In this document: positions 1 to 8,185 of the stretch, in pieces
How the letters are laid out: every line of letters starts with the position of its first letter
Numbering within the stretch: position 1 is the first letter of the stretch
DNA from: Promethearchaeota archaeon
GTDB lineage: Archaea > Asgardarchaeota > Lokiarchaeia > Helarchaeales > RDOG01
DNA length: 64,000 nt
Direction: 5' to 3'
Assembly: GCA_011365055.1 (NCBI GenBank)
Contig: RDOG01000014.1
Location: 1-64,000 of the forward strand
Program-made: the position numbers and the translations under genes
The notes under the pieces: generated by a model
The model's database searches: none
Seen by the model: only the letters and a program-made list of their open reading frames with translations
Told to the model about the DNA's origin: nothing

Positions 1-1593
1 ATACGTTTTATTTCGATACCACGCTGATTGAACTGATGAATAGTTTTCTAAGACTATAGGAACGTCAGGAACAAAAAAATACGTGTAAGCCTCTGGAGAT
101 TCCAACGAGAGTTCAGGTCCTGCTCCTATTGGTTCATTTGTATATTGTAATTCATAAAAATAATAATCATTTTCATTGGGATAAAACGAGGCATTTATCA
201 AAATTCCAGTTGTATTATCATAGAACGCAATATCTCCTAATTCAGATTCGAGACGCCAACACCATATCTCCGTGTTATTCTGGCTGTACCAAAATTCTTC
301 GACTCCCGTGACATTAAATGCTTGGTTGATCCCATTTCCGATATATACGTAAATCGTTTCATTAATTGCAGTTGTAAGTGGGATCCAAAATGGATCAAAT
401 GCACCTTTTGGTAAAAATCCACCAGTAGAAGTTGTAACAATCCGCGTTAAGTTATTAGTCTCGTGGCTCTCAGGATAATATGAACCAGCCCTCATGCCAT
501 TATTTGGATAAAAGTATTCTTCTGTGTGGGTTCCATAATGAGTAAAATAATACCATGGACCGCGACTTTCCGTGGAATTATAAACATTTCCACTAATATT
601 CGCTATTCCAATAAAATCCATTGCAAGATCATCTCTCAAAATGGAGGGTTTAACATCCCCAATGATAAAAAAATCGATATTTGTCATATTTCTCTCTATA
701 CCATTTGAATCATTTGCACATATTTCAAAAGTATAAATTCCGTTCTCTTGTCCTGTGGAATTCCAAGTATTGTGGTAAAGAGAATTTCCTAAGTCATTTA
801 ATTCAAATTCATCAATAATTACGTAAGTAGGATAAGTCTTGATCATACATGAAACAGTATGTATTCCATCTATATCGGTCACGTTCGCATAAAAAGTAAA
901 ATTCGAGTTTACAAGCGCATTTAAGGGAGAAACCGAGACGTTTGTAATTATTGGTTTATCGGAATATCCTGCAAAATAAGATAAACTAGTGTAGATGCTC
1001 CCTATAGCGCCATCTACACTTCCTGGGATCGAACAATATGCTGAAACGTCATAATAATTGTCTCCAACACAGTCCGAGCAAGATGAAAAATTAAAAACCA
1101 AGTTATTTCCAACAACATATGCGAGCGTGGTATCATTATACCAGCCACTTTGCCATGTAAGAGAGGAGGGATTCCAGTACTCGTAAGTAGTTAGATTTTG
1201 AATGTATGATTCATTACCCCCTGTATAATTCCTATGAAATACAACATATTCAGCCGAGGCATTATCGTTATCTGAATCTATATATAATTCATATATGTAT
1301 TCACTACCCGTGCCTGAGTCTGGAGGGGCAACGAATGTAACATTTAACAAATCCATGCTTCTATTTTCATATATATATGTAATATCAAGAGTGGAATCAG
1401 CAACTCCCGTAACATCACCGCTTGGATCTGTATAAACTAACAATAAATCTAAATTATTTGTGGATAAATCAAAATTTTGATTTATTTTCTTTAAAATTTC
1501 TGAAATTATCGTATTGAAATGAGGTAACATCATGAAATTAAAACCGAGAAGTATGATTAATCCTAAAACTATTATTTTTGATTTATTTCTCAA
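1..1593 (-). CDS. Secreted or membrane-anchored surface protein, C-terminus beyond window edge
   Basis: An open frame of 531 codons runs off the left edge, so only the N-terminal part is present. It starts at a TTG (1591-1593) with a GTGAGG Shine-Dalgarno about 7 nt upstream and an in-frame TGA four codons before it. The N-terminus is a basic residue pair followed by a hydrophobic segment (about residues 5-24), a signal peptide or anchor. The rest is rich in Asn, Ser, Thr, Tyr and N-glycosylation sequons, with beta-sandwich-like stretches (around residues 215-320 it resembles archaeal Ig-like or cadherin-like domains) and a Cys-x2-Cys pair near residue 170. I do not recognise a catalytic motif. 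It is probably an S-layer-associated or other cell-surface protein. The frame is certain; the function is inferred. Confidence 0.8.
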   Translation of the reverse strand, partial: MRNKSKIIVLGLIILLGFNFMMLPHFNTIISEILKKINQNFDLSTNNLDLLLVYTDPSGDVTGVADSTLDITYIYENRSMDLLNVTFVAPPDSGTGSEYIYELYIDSDNDNASAEYVVFHRNYTGGNESYIQNLTTYEYWNPSSLTWQSGWYNDTTLAYVVGNNLVFNFSSCSDCVGDNYYDVSAYCSIPGSVDGAIGSIYTSLSYFAGYSDKPIITNVSVSPLNALVNSNFTFYANVTDIDGIHTVSCMIKTYPTYVIIDEFELNDLGNSLYHNTWNSTGQENGIYTFEICANDSNGIERNMTNIDFFIIGDVKPSILRDDLAMDFIGIANISGNVYNSTESRGPWYYFTHYGTHTEEYFYPNNGMRAGSYYPESHETNNLTRIVTTSTGGFLPKGAFDPFWIPLTTAINETIYVYIGNGINQAFNVTGVEEFWYSQNNTEIWCWRLESELGDIAFYDNTTGILINASFYPNENDYYFYELQYTNEPIGAGPELSLESPEAYTYFFVPDVPIVLENYSSVQSAWYRNKTY

Positions 1594-2265
1594 ATCGAGT
1601 CCTCACTAAGAGTGGATGTGAAATGTATGGATTTACAATTATAATTATCGCTTTATATTTTTTTTCCTCTATCTATAAATTTCTCAAATTTATTATGCAA
1701 TTCTTGAGATTTTTAAATTAATGTTATTTTAACCAAATAACTGAGTATCTCACTTAAGATTCTTCAAATATTGATAAAAATTTATGACTTTTTTTTAAAA
1801 AAATAAAAAAACCATTTTAAAGTTGAATTAAAAGTAATTTATCTACCTTGACTAAAAATTTCCATTTAAAATATTGGAAAATGTAAATCTTTAAATTAAA
1901 AATAAGCAATTCTACTCTATTTAACTGCATTTTAACAAACTTTTAACTCAACCTCATTTACCGTTTCTAAAAGAAAAGAAATATTGATAAAATATATCTA
2001 CACTTATTTTTCGTCAAATTTATTGAATTTATTTTAGGAGTATTAGAAATGAGAAAATAGAAATTACTTTTATAAAATTAAATATTTTTCTGATTTTTGG
2101 GTATCAAAGTTAAGAAGTAGATCTTTCTTATAATTATTCCTAGAATCTAAATTTCAGACCATAATGAAAAGAATATAAATAATTAATAGATGGCATTTGC
2201 GATCTTTTGTATATTTTTGTCGTAACATTAATATTTTTAAGTATTAGTCCCAATGGTTAAATATA
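1594..2265. other. AT-rich intergenic region
   Basis: No credible gene was seen on either strand. Read on the minus strand, an AATATAAAG-like element at about 1650-1660 is a plausible TATA box for the surface-protein gene that starts at 1593. The rest is low-complexity A/T runs. Confidence 0.5.
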
Positions 2266-2463
2266 ATGCTTCATTATTTTGAAATTAACACAGTAGGATC
2301 GAATAAAAAAATGTTAGATCGAAACGAAAACTTCATTGAATTCCAAAAAATAAAAAATGAAATACTAAAATATATTGAAGTAACTAATCTCCCCATAAAC
2401 TCCAAATTAAGAATATATGAATTAGTCAAATCATTAGAAATCGAATTTAATAAATTTTTATGA
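2266..2463 (+). CDS. Small hypothetical protein (65 aa)
   Basis: A 65-codon frame with lysine- and isoleucine-rich codon use similar to neighbouring genes. It is predicted to be mostly helical, with no membrane segment and no motif I recognise. There is no convincing Shine-Dalgarno before the ATG at 2266; an internal ATG at 2311 is an alternative start. It ends about 90 nt before the ThiF-family gene and the DNA between contains that gene's own TATA-like box, so the two are probably separate transcripts. It may be a genuine small gene or a chance frame in AT-rich DNA. Confidence 0.4.
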   Translation: MLHYFEINTVGSNKKMLDRNENFIEFQKIKNEILKYIEVTNLPINSKLRIYELVKSLEIEFNKFL

Positions 2464-2491
2464 ATAATTTAATATTTTTTTCTCAAATACA

Positions 2492-2544
2492 TTTATATAT
2501 CAATATTTTACCCAACTTTTTTAACCCAAATCTCAAAAAAGTTG
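2492..2544 (+). promoter_or_regulatory. TATA box and 10-bp inverted repeat before the ThiF-family gene
   Basis: A TTTATATAT element lies at 2492-2499. A perfect inverted repeat follows: CAACTTTTTT at 2513-2522 and AAAAAAGTTG at 2535-2544, with a 12-nt spacer. The right arm runs into the Shine-Dalgarno GAGGT (2544-2548) ahead of the ATG at 2555. With the usual archaeal distance of about 25 nt from TATA box to transcription start, the repeat sits at the transcription start or in the 5' leader. It could be a repressor operator or an RNA hairpin that masks the ribosome binding site. Confidence 0.6.
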
Positions 2545-2554
2545 AGGTAAAAAT

Positions 2555-3412
2555 ATGACGCAAGTACTTAGTGAAGAATTTTATCAGGAATTAATTAGTC
2601 GTAATCAGGGCATTTTTTCTGTTGAACAGCAAGATAAATTAAGAAATGCACGCATTTGCGTAATTGGTGTGGGGGGAATTGGAAGTCCTGTCGTGGAAAT
2701 ACTAGCTCGAACAGGTATCGAGCATTTTACTATTTGTGATAAAGATCGTTTTGAAATTTCCAATATGAACCGTCAGACTTTTGCTTATACCGATACTGTT
2801 GGTAACCGTAAAATCGATGCGACTGAACATTATTTAAAAAAAATCAATCCCGCTATAACCGTGAAAAAACATGATCACGTGGATGAAGAAAACGTTTATG
2901 AAATGATTAAGGATGTAAATGCGGTGATCATGGGTGCAGATGAAGTGAAAGCTTGTCTAACTGTATATCGAAAAGCGCGAGAACATCACATCCCTGTGCT
3001 TGAAGGGTTTGCCGTGCCATATGCAAATGTACAACTCTTTACAGGTGAAAGCATGTCATGGGAAGAGACATATTGTTTAGGAACTCAGGAACGGGAGATT
3101 AGTTCTATCGGTCCAAAAGAAGAAGATAACCTTCGAGTACAATATTTAATGAAATTTGGCAAGCTTGAAGGGCTCATAAATTATTATTCTGGAGAAACTA
3201 TCCGAGATATGATTGAACATCCCTCGCGTTATCATTTTCCGAATTTATGCATTTGGAATTTTATGAGTGCCCCTTTAATTGCTAATGAAACATTAAAACT
3301 CTTGTTAGATTGGGGAATTTTGATCAAATCTCCAAGAATGATTGTCTTTGATCCATATGCTTACAGATTGATGCTCTATAATCTCAAGACTGGTCAAGTA
3401 AAAAAATTATAA
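2555..3412 (+). CDS. ThiF/MoeB/HesA family E1-like adenylyltransferase
   Basis: E1-like enzymes adenylate the C-terminal glycine of ubiquitin-like or sulfur-carrier proteins, or another carboxylate. The ATP-binding Rossmann signature GVGGIGS is at residues 38-44 and the family NMNRQ motif at 70-74. The N-terminal RNQG near residues 16-19 matches the HesA/TcdA-like clade, where an Arg reaches across the dimer. The protein has 285 residues. The paired Cys-x2-Cys zinc site of MoeB and ThiF is absent; only single cysteines remain, one in a TYCLGT segment near residue 171, so its substrate may differ from ThiS or MoaD. No ubiquitin-like gene is adjacent. The start ATG has a good GAGGT ribosome site 6 nt upstream. 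Confidence 0.85.
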   Translation: MTQVLSEEFYQELISRNQGIFSVEQQDKLRNARICVIGVGGIGSPVVEILARTGIEHFTICDKDRFEISNMNRQTFAYTDTVGNRKIDATEHYLKKINPAITVKKHDHVDEENVYEMIKDVNAVIMGADEVKACLTVYRKAREHHIPVLEGFAVPYANVQLFTGESMSWEETYCLGTQEREISSIGPKEEDNLRVQYLMKFGKLEGLINYYSGETIRDMIEHPSRYHFPNLCIWNFMSAPLIANETLKLLLDWGILIKSPRMIVFDPYAYRLMLYNLKTGQVKKL

Positions 3413-3717
3413 ATTTTTCTTTTTTTAAAGAATAAAAGTAGAGAATAACAAAATCAAGGGAATTATTTACATAAAAGGTTGTAAAATTGGGAAATAAAAT
3501 TATTTATCTGGACTATTCATACACAGATTGGCAAGTAATCTTCTCAATTAAAAAAATGCTCCGATTTCTACGATATATTAGTAATTATAAATGTACATGT
3601 AACCAAGTCTTATCTTATGGCATTCAAGCTGAATAACGTTATATTTAACAAGTGTATTGAATGATAAGAACAGTTAAAAATCAAAATGTCCTTGTTTATG
3701 CATCAAGTTCGTGAGGG
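3413..3717. other. Intergenic region
   Basis: AT-rich, no gene seen. The following acetyltransferase has an in-frame TGA directly before its ATG, and the only purine run (GTGAGGG) abuts the start codon. Confidence 0.4.
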
Positions 3718-4272
3718 ATGGGTATAAAAGTCACGCTTAATGATGGGAGATTAATAAAATTAAAATTGGCTGAACACGGCGACTTCAAGGGTGTAGCTTT
3801 TGATTCAATGTATGCATGGTATCAACAAATCGACAACCTCATTACCATATCCTATAAACCAGAAAATTATAATATTCATAAGAAAATGCTTACTTCTCAA
3901 CTTGTTAACAAGAATATATCTGTCATTATCGGTATCCATGATAACAAGATCATTGCTCAAATTTCTCTATTTCAAAATGAACCAAATATTTTTCAAAAAA
4001 TTAGTCATGTTGCTGGTTTTCTTATATTAATACATCCTGAATTTCAAAATGTCGGATTAGGGACTGCCATGATTAAGATGATCGAAGATATTGCGATTTT
4101 GAGAGGTATTAGGAAAATAGAAATCATATGCATTGCAGAAAATGAACATGCTTTACATGTCTATGAAAAGTTAGGCTATCTTCGCGAGGGCTACCATCCC
4201 AAAAGCGTGCAACTGAAAAATGGGAAGCATGTAGCAAAAATTTCCTTGGGGAAACAGCTCATTAAATATTAA
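3718..4272 (+). CDS. GNAT family N-acetyltransferase
   Basis: A 184-residue protein with the GCN5-related acetyltransferase fold. Motif A is visible as PEFQNVGLGTAM (about residues 106-117; the Q-x-x-G-x-G loop binds the acetyl-CoA pyrophosphate). Motif B follows with NEHALHVYEKLGY near 141-153. The N-terminal half carries the usual strands beginning VTLNDGRLIKLK. The acetyl acceptor cannot be predicted. The ATG at 3718 is the first possible start because TGA lies in frame at 3712-3714. It stands alone in its orientation before the minus-strand block. Confidence 0.85.
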   Translation: MGIKVTLNDGRLIKLKLAEHGDFKGVAFDSMYAWYQQIDNLITISYKPENYNIHKKMLTSQLVNKNISVIIGIHDNKIIAQISLFQNEPNIFQKISHVAGFLILIHPEFQNVGLGTAMIKMIEDIAILRGIRKIEIICIAENEHALHVYEKLGYLREGYHPKSVQLKNGKHVAKISLGKQLIKY

Positions 4273-4336
4273 AAATAAAGGCCTTTTTATTGTAAATAGA
4301 TGTATCTATAATTATTTTTAATCTACAATTTATCTT

Positions 4337-4492
4337 CTAATATGAAATGTTATTCTTATATTTTTTTAGCTTACCTTCTGCCAGGAATACGTATTCTATT
4401 TCTTCCATCAAGAATTTGACGATTGGAATCATCCTTTTGGGTAGATTAAAGTATTTTTTCACATACTCCACTAGAGTGGTACCTAGCCACAT
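4337..4492 (-). CDS. Small hypothetical protein or gene remnant (51 aa)
   Basis: A 52-codon frame begins at ATG 4490-4492 with AAGGT 4 nt upstream and stops at TAG 4337-4339. The product is basic and amphipathic (MWLGTTLVEYVKKYF at the N-terminus), predicted helical. The same frame continues upstream through LEPSHYIKV to an in-frame TAA and beyond that to MCRGDP, so this may be the C-terminal remnant of a longer gene broken by a stop codon. It lies exactly where base composition changes from AT-rich to the richer block after 4550, so it could be debris at an island boundary. I do not recognise a family. Confidence 0.45.
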   Translation of the reverse strand: MWLGTTLVEYVKKYFNLPKRMIPIVKFLMEEIEYVFLAEGKLKKYKNNISY

Positions 4493-4681
4493 CAGTACCT
4501 TAATGTAATGACTTGGTTCTAATTAAATTATGCTTATGGGATCACCTCGACACATCTTACCACTTGACGGGCGCCCGAAAAACGGAAAAAATAATAAAAA
4601 CAAACAATTATAAACTGGGAATTATAAGAACCACTAAAAAAATAGAACGGGAACCTTTCGTCTGGCAAGATAATATCGTTC

Positions 4682-7129
4682 CTACCTACGTTTTTTCACA
4701 AAATACACGGCGCCGATTCCAATCAATGCACAGGATCCACACGCTTCCACCAAGATAGCTCCTAAGGGAATAGCTTGATGTACGTTAGTTAAGGAGATTG
4801 GCTCACTTTCATATCTAGTATCGTTCACTATCAGATAGATCTCAAAAGTATGTGACGTAAATGCATCAAAACTCAATTCGCACGTGGATATAGTAGTGGT
4901 AGAGCTTTCAAGTACCATGGCCAATAGCAAAATGCCTTGATCCCTGATTTCAATCTTGACGGGCACGGCAATTTTAGCTCCGAGATCATCTTCCACGTAA
5001 AATGTCAATTGTAACGTGTTTCCTACCACGGAACTGGTAGAAAATAATGTGGCCGGCGCTTCATGCAAGCCCATCGTGAAAGGCTCAGACGTGGCAATTT
5101 CTCCCAAGATATTTTCCACGCATATTTGATATACATGCATACCCTTGATCCCTAAAAAGGAGACGTAATTCGATCCCGACGTAGCTTGGATTTCTTCTAA
5201 TATTTGGTCATCTACCAAGATCCAAGACTTATTCAAGGGTTGCAATGTCTCGATGAAAAACTCAACGGTTGTAGGATTCAAGACTTTAAGTTGATCAGGT
5301 AGTTGCGTGTTAGTAATTGTAATTGTGGGCGTACAATTCGTGCAGGTCAAGATCGGTGTTGCCATGATGTAACTCTGGTGATATAGAGATTCGGCAATAT
5401 TAAAGGACGCATAATATTGATGTAAATAATATGATCCCGTCACATTAAGGTCTAACAAGATACTTCCTTGAGCATCCGTCATAATTGCATCGGACACGAT
5501 AGTAGTCCAACCTGAAGCAATCCAATGAAATACGTTAATATCAACTAGCGTGTCTTTCAACAAGGTTCCATTCAATGCATCCTTTACTACCAGCAAAAGA
5601 TGCAGATTATTCGGCTCATCATGAAAATCAATTACGCATGTCCGGGCACGTTTTGTCACCTCCACGGAAACAGGTTCCGTGCAATAATAATCGGATCCAA
5701 AACTCACTTTGAAATGATAATCTTGAGAACCGATTTGTAAGAAGGTAAAGATAATGCTATCCGATTGTTCCGAAAAACTCACTTCATGATATCCACCATC
5801 CTTGTAGACTTCCAGCTTGGTGATTGGATGGGGATACACGCCATCGATTATGGGGTAATTGCACGATACCGTATAGGGCTCAAAGATTGGCGTACTGGGA
5901 GCTCCTTCCTGAAATTGGATCAGTGGTCGCAATGGTCGTACCAATAGAATGTAAGCTATATCAAGATCCATCGTCACGTAATCCGTAGTGGCAGGTTCCG
6001 AAACTTGAAAATTAATTGAATATCGAACCCTGATGGTCCTGCTGGACAGGATGGTTGGTGTGAGTGGGAGTAGCATGGTTTGCTCGTTTTCCTGTGGAAA
6101 CATGCTTGATAAGGGGTCATCTGCAGTATTTCCCACGCTCAAGAATTGCATGGCAGTGCCATCATAATATTGAATGGAAATGCCTTGATAAGATCCGTCA
6201 ATATTGGTCTCAAAATGCTCATGGTGGTGAAATTCGCAGGCAAACACGTCATCAAGCACGTAATCATCCAGATCGAACAAGACGTCAAAGATTAATTGGG
6301 TTTTATCTCCTAACGGAGCTAAATGAAAGTCCACGCTTGCTTGATCTTCAGTACTCATCAAGGCTTGATGTGATGTTTGGAATAGATAATTGCCCGCACC
6401 ATCAAGTATCAATGCCTGTGGTTCGTCTTCCACGCGCACTGATTCGCCAACACCAGCTCCAAAAGAAGTTTTTTCGGGACATATCTTGACAAATTCCAGG
6501 TTATTTCCACCTAATAATTTCAAGTAATAAAACATCAACCACAAGTCAATGGAGGATTGGTTGGTTGTATACATGACCATGAAGGAAACCTTGAATTTCA
6601 CGTAGCCATCATGTACGATCCGGATTTTTTCTACATCATGTAAGGTTACTTGGGAACTGGCATCTTGAATCTTGAACGGGTTACTAGATGAAGTAGCATT
6701 GAAAACTTGTTCATATGCCCAAGAAGTCTCATATTGATACAATTGCACCGATAGATTTCTGAAAGTGCAGGATCCGCTAGCAATTTGGTAGGGGAATAAA
6801 CGAAAATCCAGTACAAAAACATCTATGGTTTCAGGCAACGAATTTGCAAGGAAAAAAACGTCCACGGAGAGCGTGCATTCAGTTCCTGACACGCCAAATT
6901 GTTGCACTAATTTAATGAGGTTAGAATCATTCAAGTTTTCTAAATTAGTATCCCCTGCAATGGAGTAGGGGTCTATTTGGAAATAATCCACGTCCGAGGT
7001 ATCATCTAGTGTCGTGAGGGGTGACGAAGCCATCATAATTGGGTTCGAACCCTTCGTCCACGTGAATAATATAGGAATTGCTAAAAGAATCACGATTACT
7101 ATAATCGTTAACCAAGTTTTTCGTATCAT
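4682..7129 (-). CDS. Large single-pass surface protein with Ig-like repeats (815 aa)
   Basis: I start this gene at ATG 7127-7129, which overlaps the stop of the upstream gene as ATGA. The open frame extends further upstream to 7432, but that part overlaps two membrane-protein genes and reads as an improbable His/Trp/Cys-rich peptide. From this start there is a basic residue, then a hydrophobic signal segment (about residues 3-22), a long extracellular region of repeated beta-sandwich-like modules with N-glycosylation sequons, and a C-terminal membrane helix followed by KKRR. The protein would thus be displayed outside with a short cytoplasmic tail. It is the last gene of a five-gene operon. 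The domain family is not recognised beyond an Ig or fibronectin-like look. Confidence 0.8.
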   Translation of the reverse strand: MIRKTWLTIIVIVILLAIPILFTWTKGSNPIMMASSPLTTLDDTSDVDYFQIDPYSIAGDTNLENLNDSNLIKLVQQFGVSGTECTLSVDVFFLANSLPETIDVFVLDFRLFPYQIASGSCTFRNLSVQLYQYETSWAYEQVFNATSSSNPFKIQDASSQVTLHDVEKIRIVHDGYVKFKVSFMVMYTTNQSSIDLWLMFYYLKLLGGNNLEFVKICPEKTSFGAGVGESVRVEDEPQALILDGAGNYLFQTSHQALMSTEDQASVDFHLAPLGDKTQLIFDVLFDLDDYVLDDVFACEFHHHEHFETNIDGSYQGISIQYYDGTAMQFLSVGNTADDPLSSMFPQENEQTMLLPLTPTILSSRTIRVRYSINFQVSEPATTDYVTMDLDIAYILLVRPLRPLIQFQEGAPSTPIFEPYTVSCNYPIIDGVYPHPITKLEVYKDGGYHEVSFSEQSDSIIFTFLQIGSQDYHFKVSFGSDYYCTEPVSVEVTKRARTCVIDFHDEPNNLHLLLVVKDALNGTLLKDTLVDINVFHWIASGWTTIVSDAIMTDAQGSILLDLNVTGSYYLHQYYASFNIAESLYHQSYIMATPILTCTNCTPTITITNTQLPDQLKVLNPTTVEFFIETLQPLNKSWILVDDQILEEIQATSGSNYVSFLGIKGMHVYQICVENILGEIATSEPFTMGLHEAPATLFSTSSVVGNTLQLTFYVEDDLGAKIAVPVKIEIRDQGILLLAMVLESSTTTISTCELSFDAFTSHTFEIYLIVNDTRYESEPISLTNVHQAIPLGAILVEACGSCALIGIGAVYFVKKRR

Positions 7130-7395
7130 AAGTGGAAAAATTCCCCCCAATACCATTGTAGAAATGCAGTGTAATTGAATCCAAACAAACCAGAAAATAT
7201 GAAATTGAACAAAAATATTAACAAGACTCCAGAGACAATCAACTTCAAGGGTGTATCTCCATACGCGCGCATCAAGATCATCAAGAATCCAATGATTACC
7301 ATCGAAGTCAAGATGACAAAAACAATGGTGATGCCAAACCAGCCCCATTGAGCCCAGGAGTTCAACCAGTCTGAAAAATAACTTGCTTGATTCAT
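7126..7395 (-). CDS. Small membrane protein (89 aa, two or three helices)
   Basis: Begins at ATG 7393-7395, overlapping the preceding gene's stop as TGATG, and ends in an ATGA overlap with the large surface protein. A TTG three nucleotides earlier is an alternative start. The sequence has hydrophobic segments at about residues 19-42 and 51-72 (VSGVLLIFLFNFIFSG) and a Trp-rich C-terminus. The overlaps on both sides imply translational coupling with its neighbours, so it is likely a subunit of the same membrane assembly. Its final segment FSGLFGFNY resembles the end of the 196-residue upstream gene (FLQTFGADLLL), which suggests related membrane hairpins. No family recognised. Confidence 0.8.
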   Translation of the reverse strand: MNQASYFSDWLNSWAQWGWFGITIVFVILTSMVIIGFLMILMRAYGDTPLKLIVSGVLLIFLFNFIFSGLFGFNYTAFLQWYWGEFFHL

Positions 7396-7985
7396 CAACT
7401 AAAAAATCCCCGTAACAATAAATCTGCTCCAAAGGTCTGCAAGAACCAACCTTGCACGAACATCATAACTACCAGTGCTAAAATCACGGTAAAAATCATT
7501 TTCTTGCACTTTCCTTGGCTTTCCACTTCTGAAAAATACATGAAAATGAAGATGAATAATACTAGGAGTAGTACCATAATCACGAACAGGAAGATAGTCT
7601 GTAACAATGGTAATAAGATATCCGTGAAAATGTCTTGTACAGGATTACTCGTGATACTTACATTGTCTGTACTTGCAGTGATATTTTGCATCCAGTCCGG
7701 GGCATTCGCATCCATTATTTCACGTAAAAATAACGGAGCTCCAAATGTCGCCCAAAACCAAGCATCTAACATAATCAAAGAACCCAATGCAACAGCAATG
7801 AACAATAAATGTTTTCGAGAAGAAGCTTCTTTTTCGAGTCCCGTCCATGGTAACAACGCGATCACGTAATATGCAGCAACCAAGACTAGTGCCATGGTGG
7901 TAAAAAACACGATCAATTGTAAAACTTGTAACAAACCCATAAACACGTAAAATATAATGTTAGTAATATGCATGATTTTCTCCAT
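7395..7985 (-). CDS. Polytopic membrane protein (196 aa)
   Basis: About four hydrophobic helices (roughly residues 6-28, 30-47, 61-80 and 125-150) plus a further one near 165-185. Two internal segments look alike: a WFWATFGAPLFLRE stretch near residues 77-90 and WFLQTFGADLLLRG near the C-terminus, which suggests duplication of a helix-plus-loop unit. The gene begins at ATG 7983-7985 and overlaps the next gene as TGATG. It lies 24 nt downstream of a 54-residue gene. It belongs to the operon that ends with the 815-residue surface protein, and may anchor or export it. No known family recognised. Confidence 0.8.
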   Translation of the reverse strand: MEKIMHITNIIFYVFMGLLQVLQLIVFFTTMALVLVAAYYVIALLPWTGLEKEASSRKHLLFIAVALGSLIMLDAWFWATFGAPLFLREIMDANAPDWMQNITASTDNVSITSNPVQDIFTDILLPLLQTIFLFVIMVLLLVLFIFIFMYFSEVESQGKCKKMIFTVILALVVMMFVQGWFLQTFGADLLLRGFFS

Positions 7986-8009
7986 CTACGTGTAAATGAA
8001 CACACGGGA

Positions 8010-8174
8010 TCAAGCACTAGACCTCCATGCGACCATGCCTTCCATCAAGGATGCTGGGACGTGGGAAAACGGAGCACCGGCATTTAATGTAATATATATT
8101 AATAATTCCTTGATGTAAGATAATAAGTCTGCAATTGTGCTATCTGCATGTTCATTATTTTTTTCAGCTTGCAT
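8010..8174 (-). CDS. Small protein (54 aa) in surface-protein operon
   Basis: ATG at 8172-8174 has a strong AGGAGTGA Shine-Dalgarno 6-8 nt upstream that overlaps the stop codon (TAG, 8186-8188) of the preceding acetyltransferase gene. The product starts MQAEKNNEHADS, has a moderately hydrophobic helix (about residues 15-32, DLLSYIKELLIYITL) and then GAPFSHVPASLM. It is acidic at the N-terminus. The ribosome site, the position between two operon genes and normal codon use support a real gene. It could be a small membrane-associated partner of the following membrane proteins. Confidence 0.7.
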   Translation of the reverse strand: MQAEKNNEHADSTIADLLSYIKELLIYITLNAGAPFSHVPASLMEGMVAWRSSA

Positions 8175-8185
8175 TATTCTCACTC

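Noticed and set aside
4513..4758. 81-residue plus-strand frame
   Set aside because: No ribosome site, spans the composition shift and overlaps the C-terminus of the surface protein; basic random-looking sequence.
6064..6489. 141-residue plus-strand frame
   Set aside because: Shadow of the minus-strand surface-protein gene, rich in Arg and His, no domain.
7041..7053. GGTTCGAACCC string resembling a tRNA T-arm
   Set aside because: It is within the coding sequence of the surface protein, and no acceptor or anticodon arms can be formed around it.
7130..7432. Upstream extension of the 815-residue surface protein to give 916 residues
   Set aside because: It overlaps two membrane-protein genes in other frames and reads as a peptide rich in His, Trp and Cys without signal-like features; ATG at 7129 with ATGA overlap is the better start.
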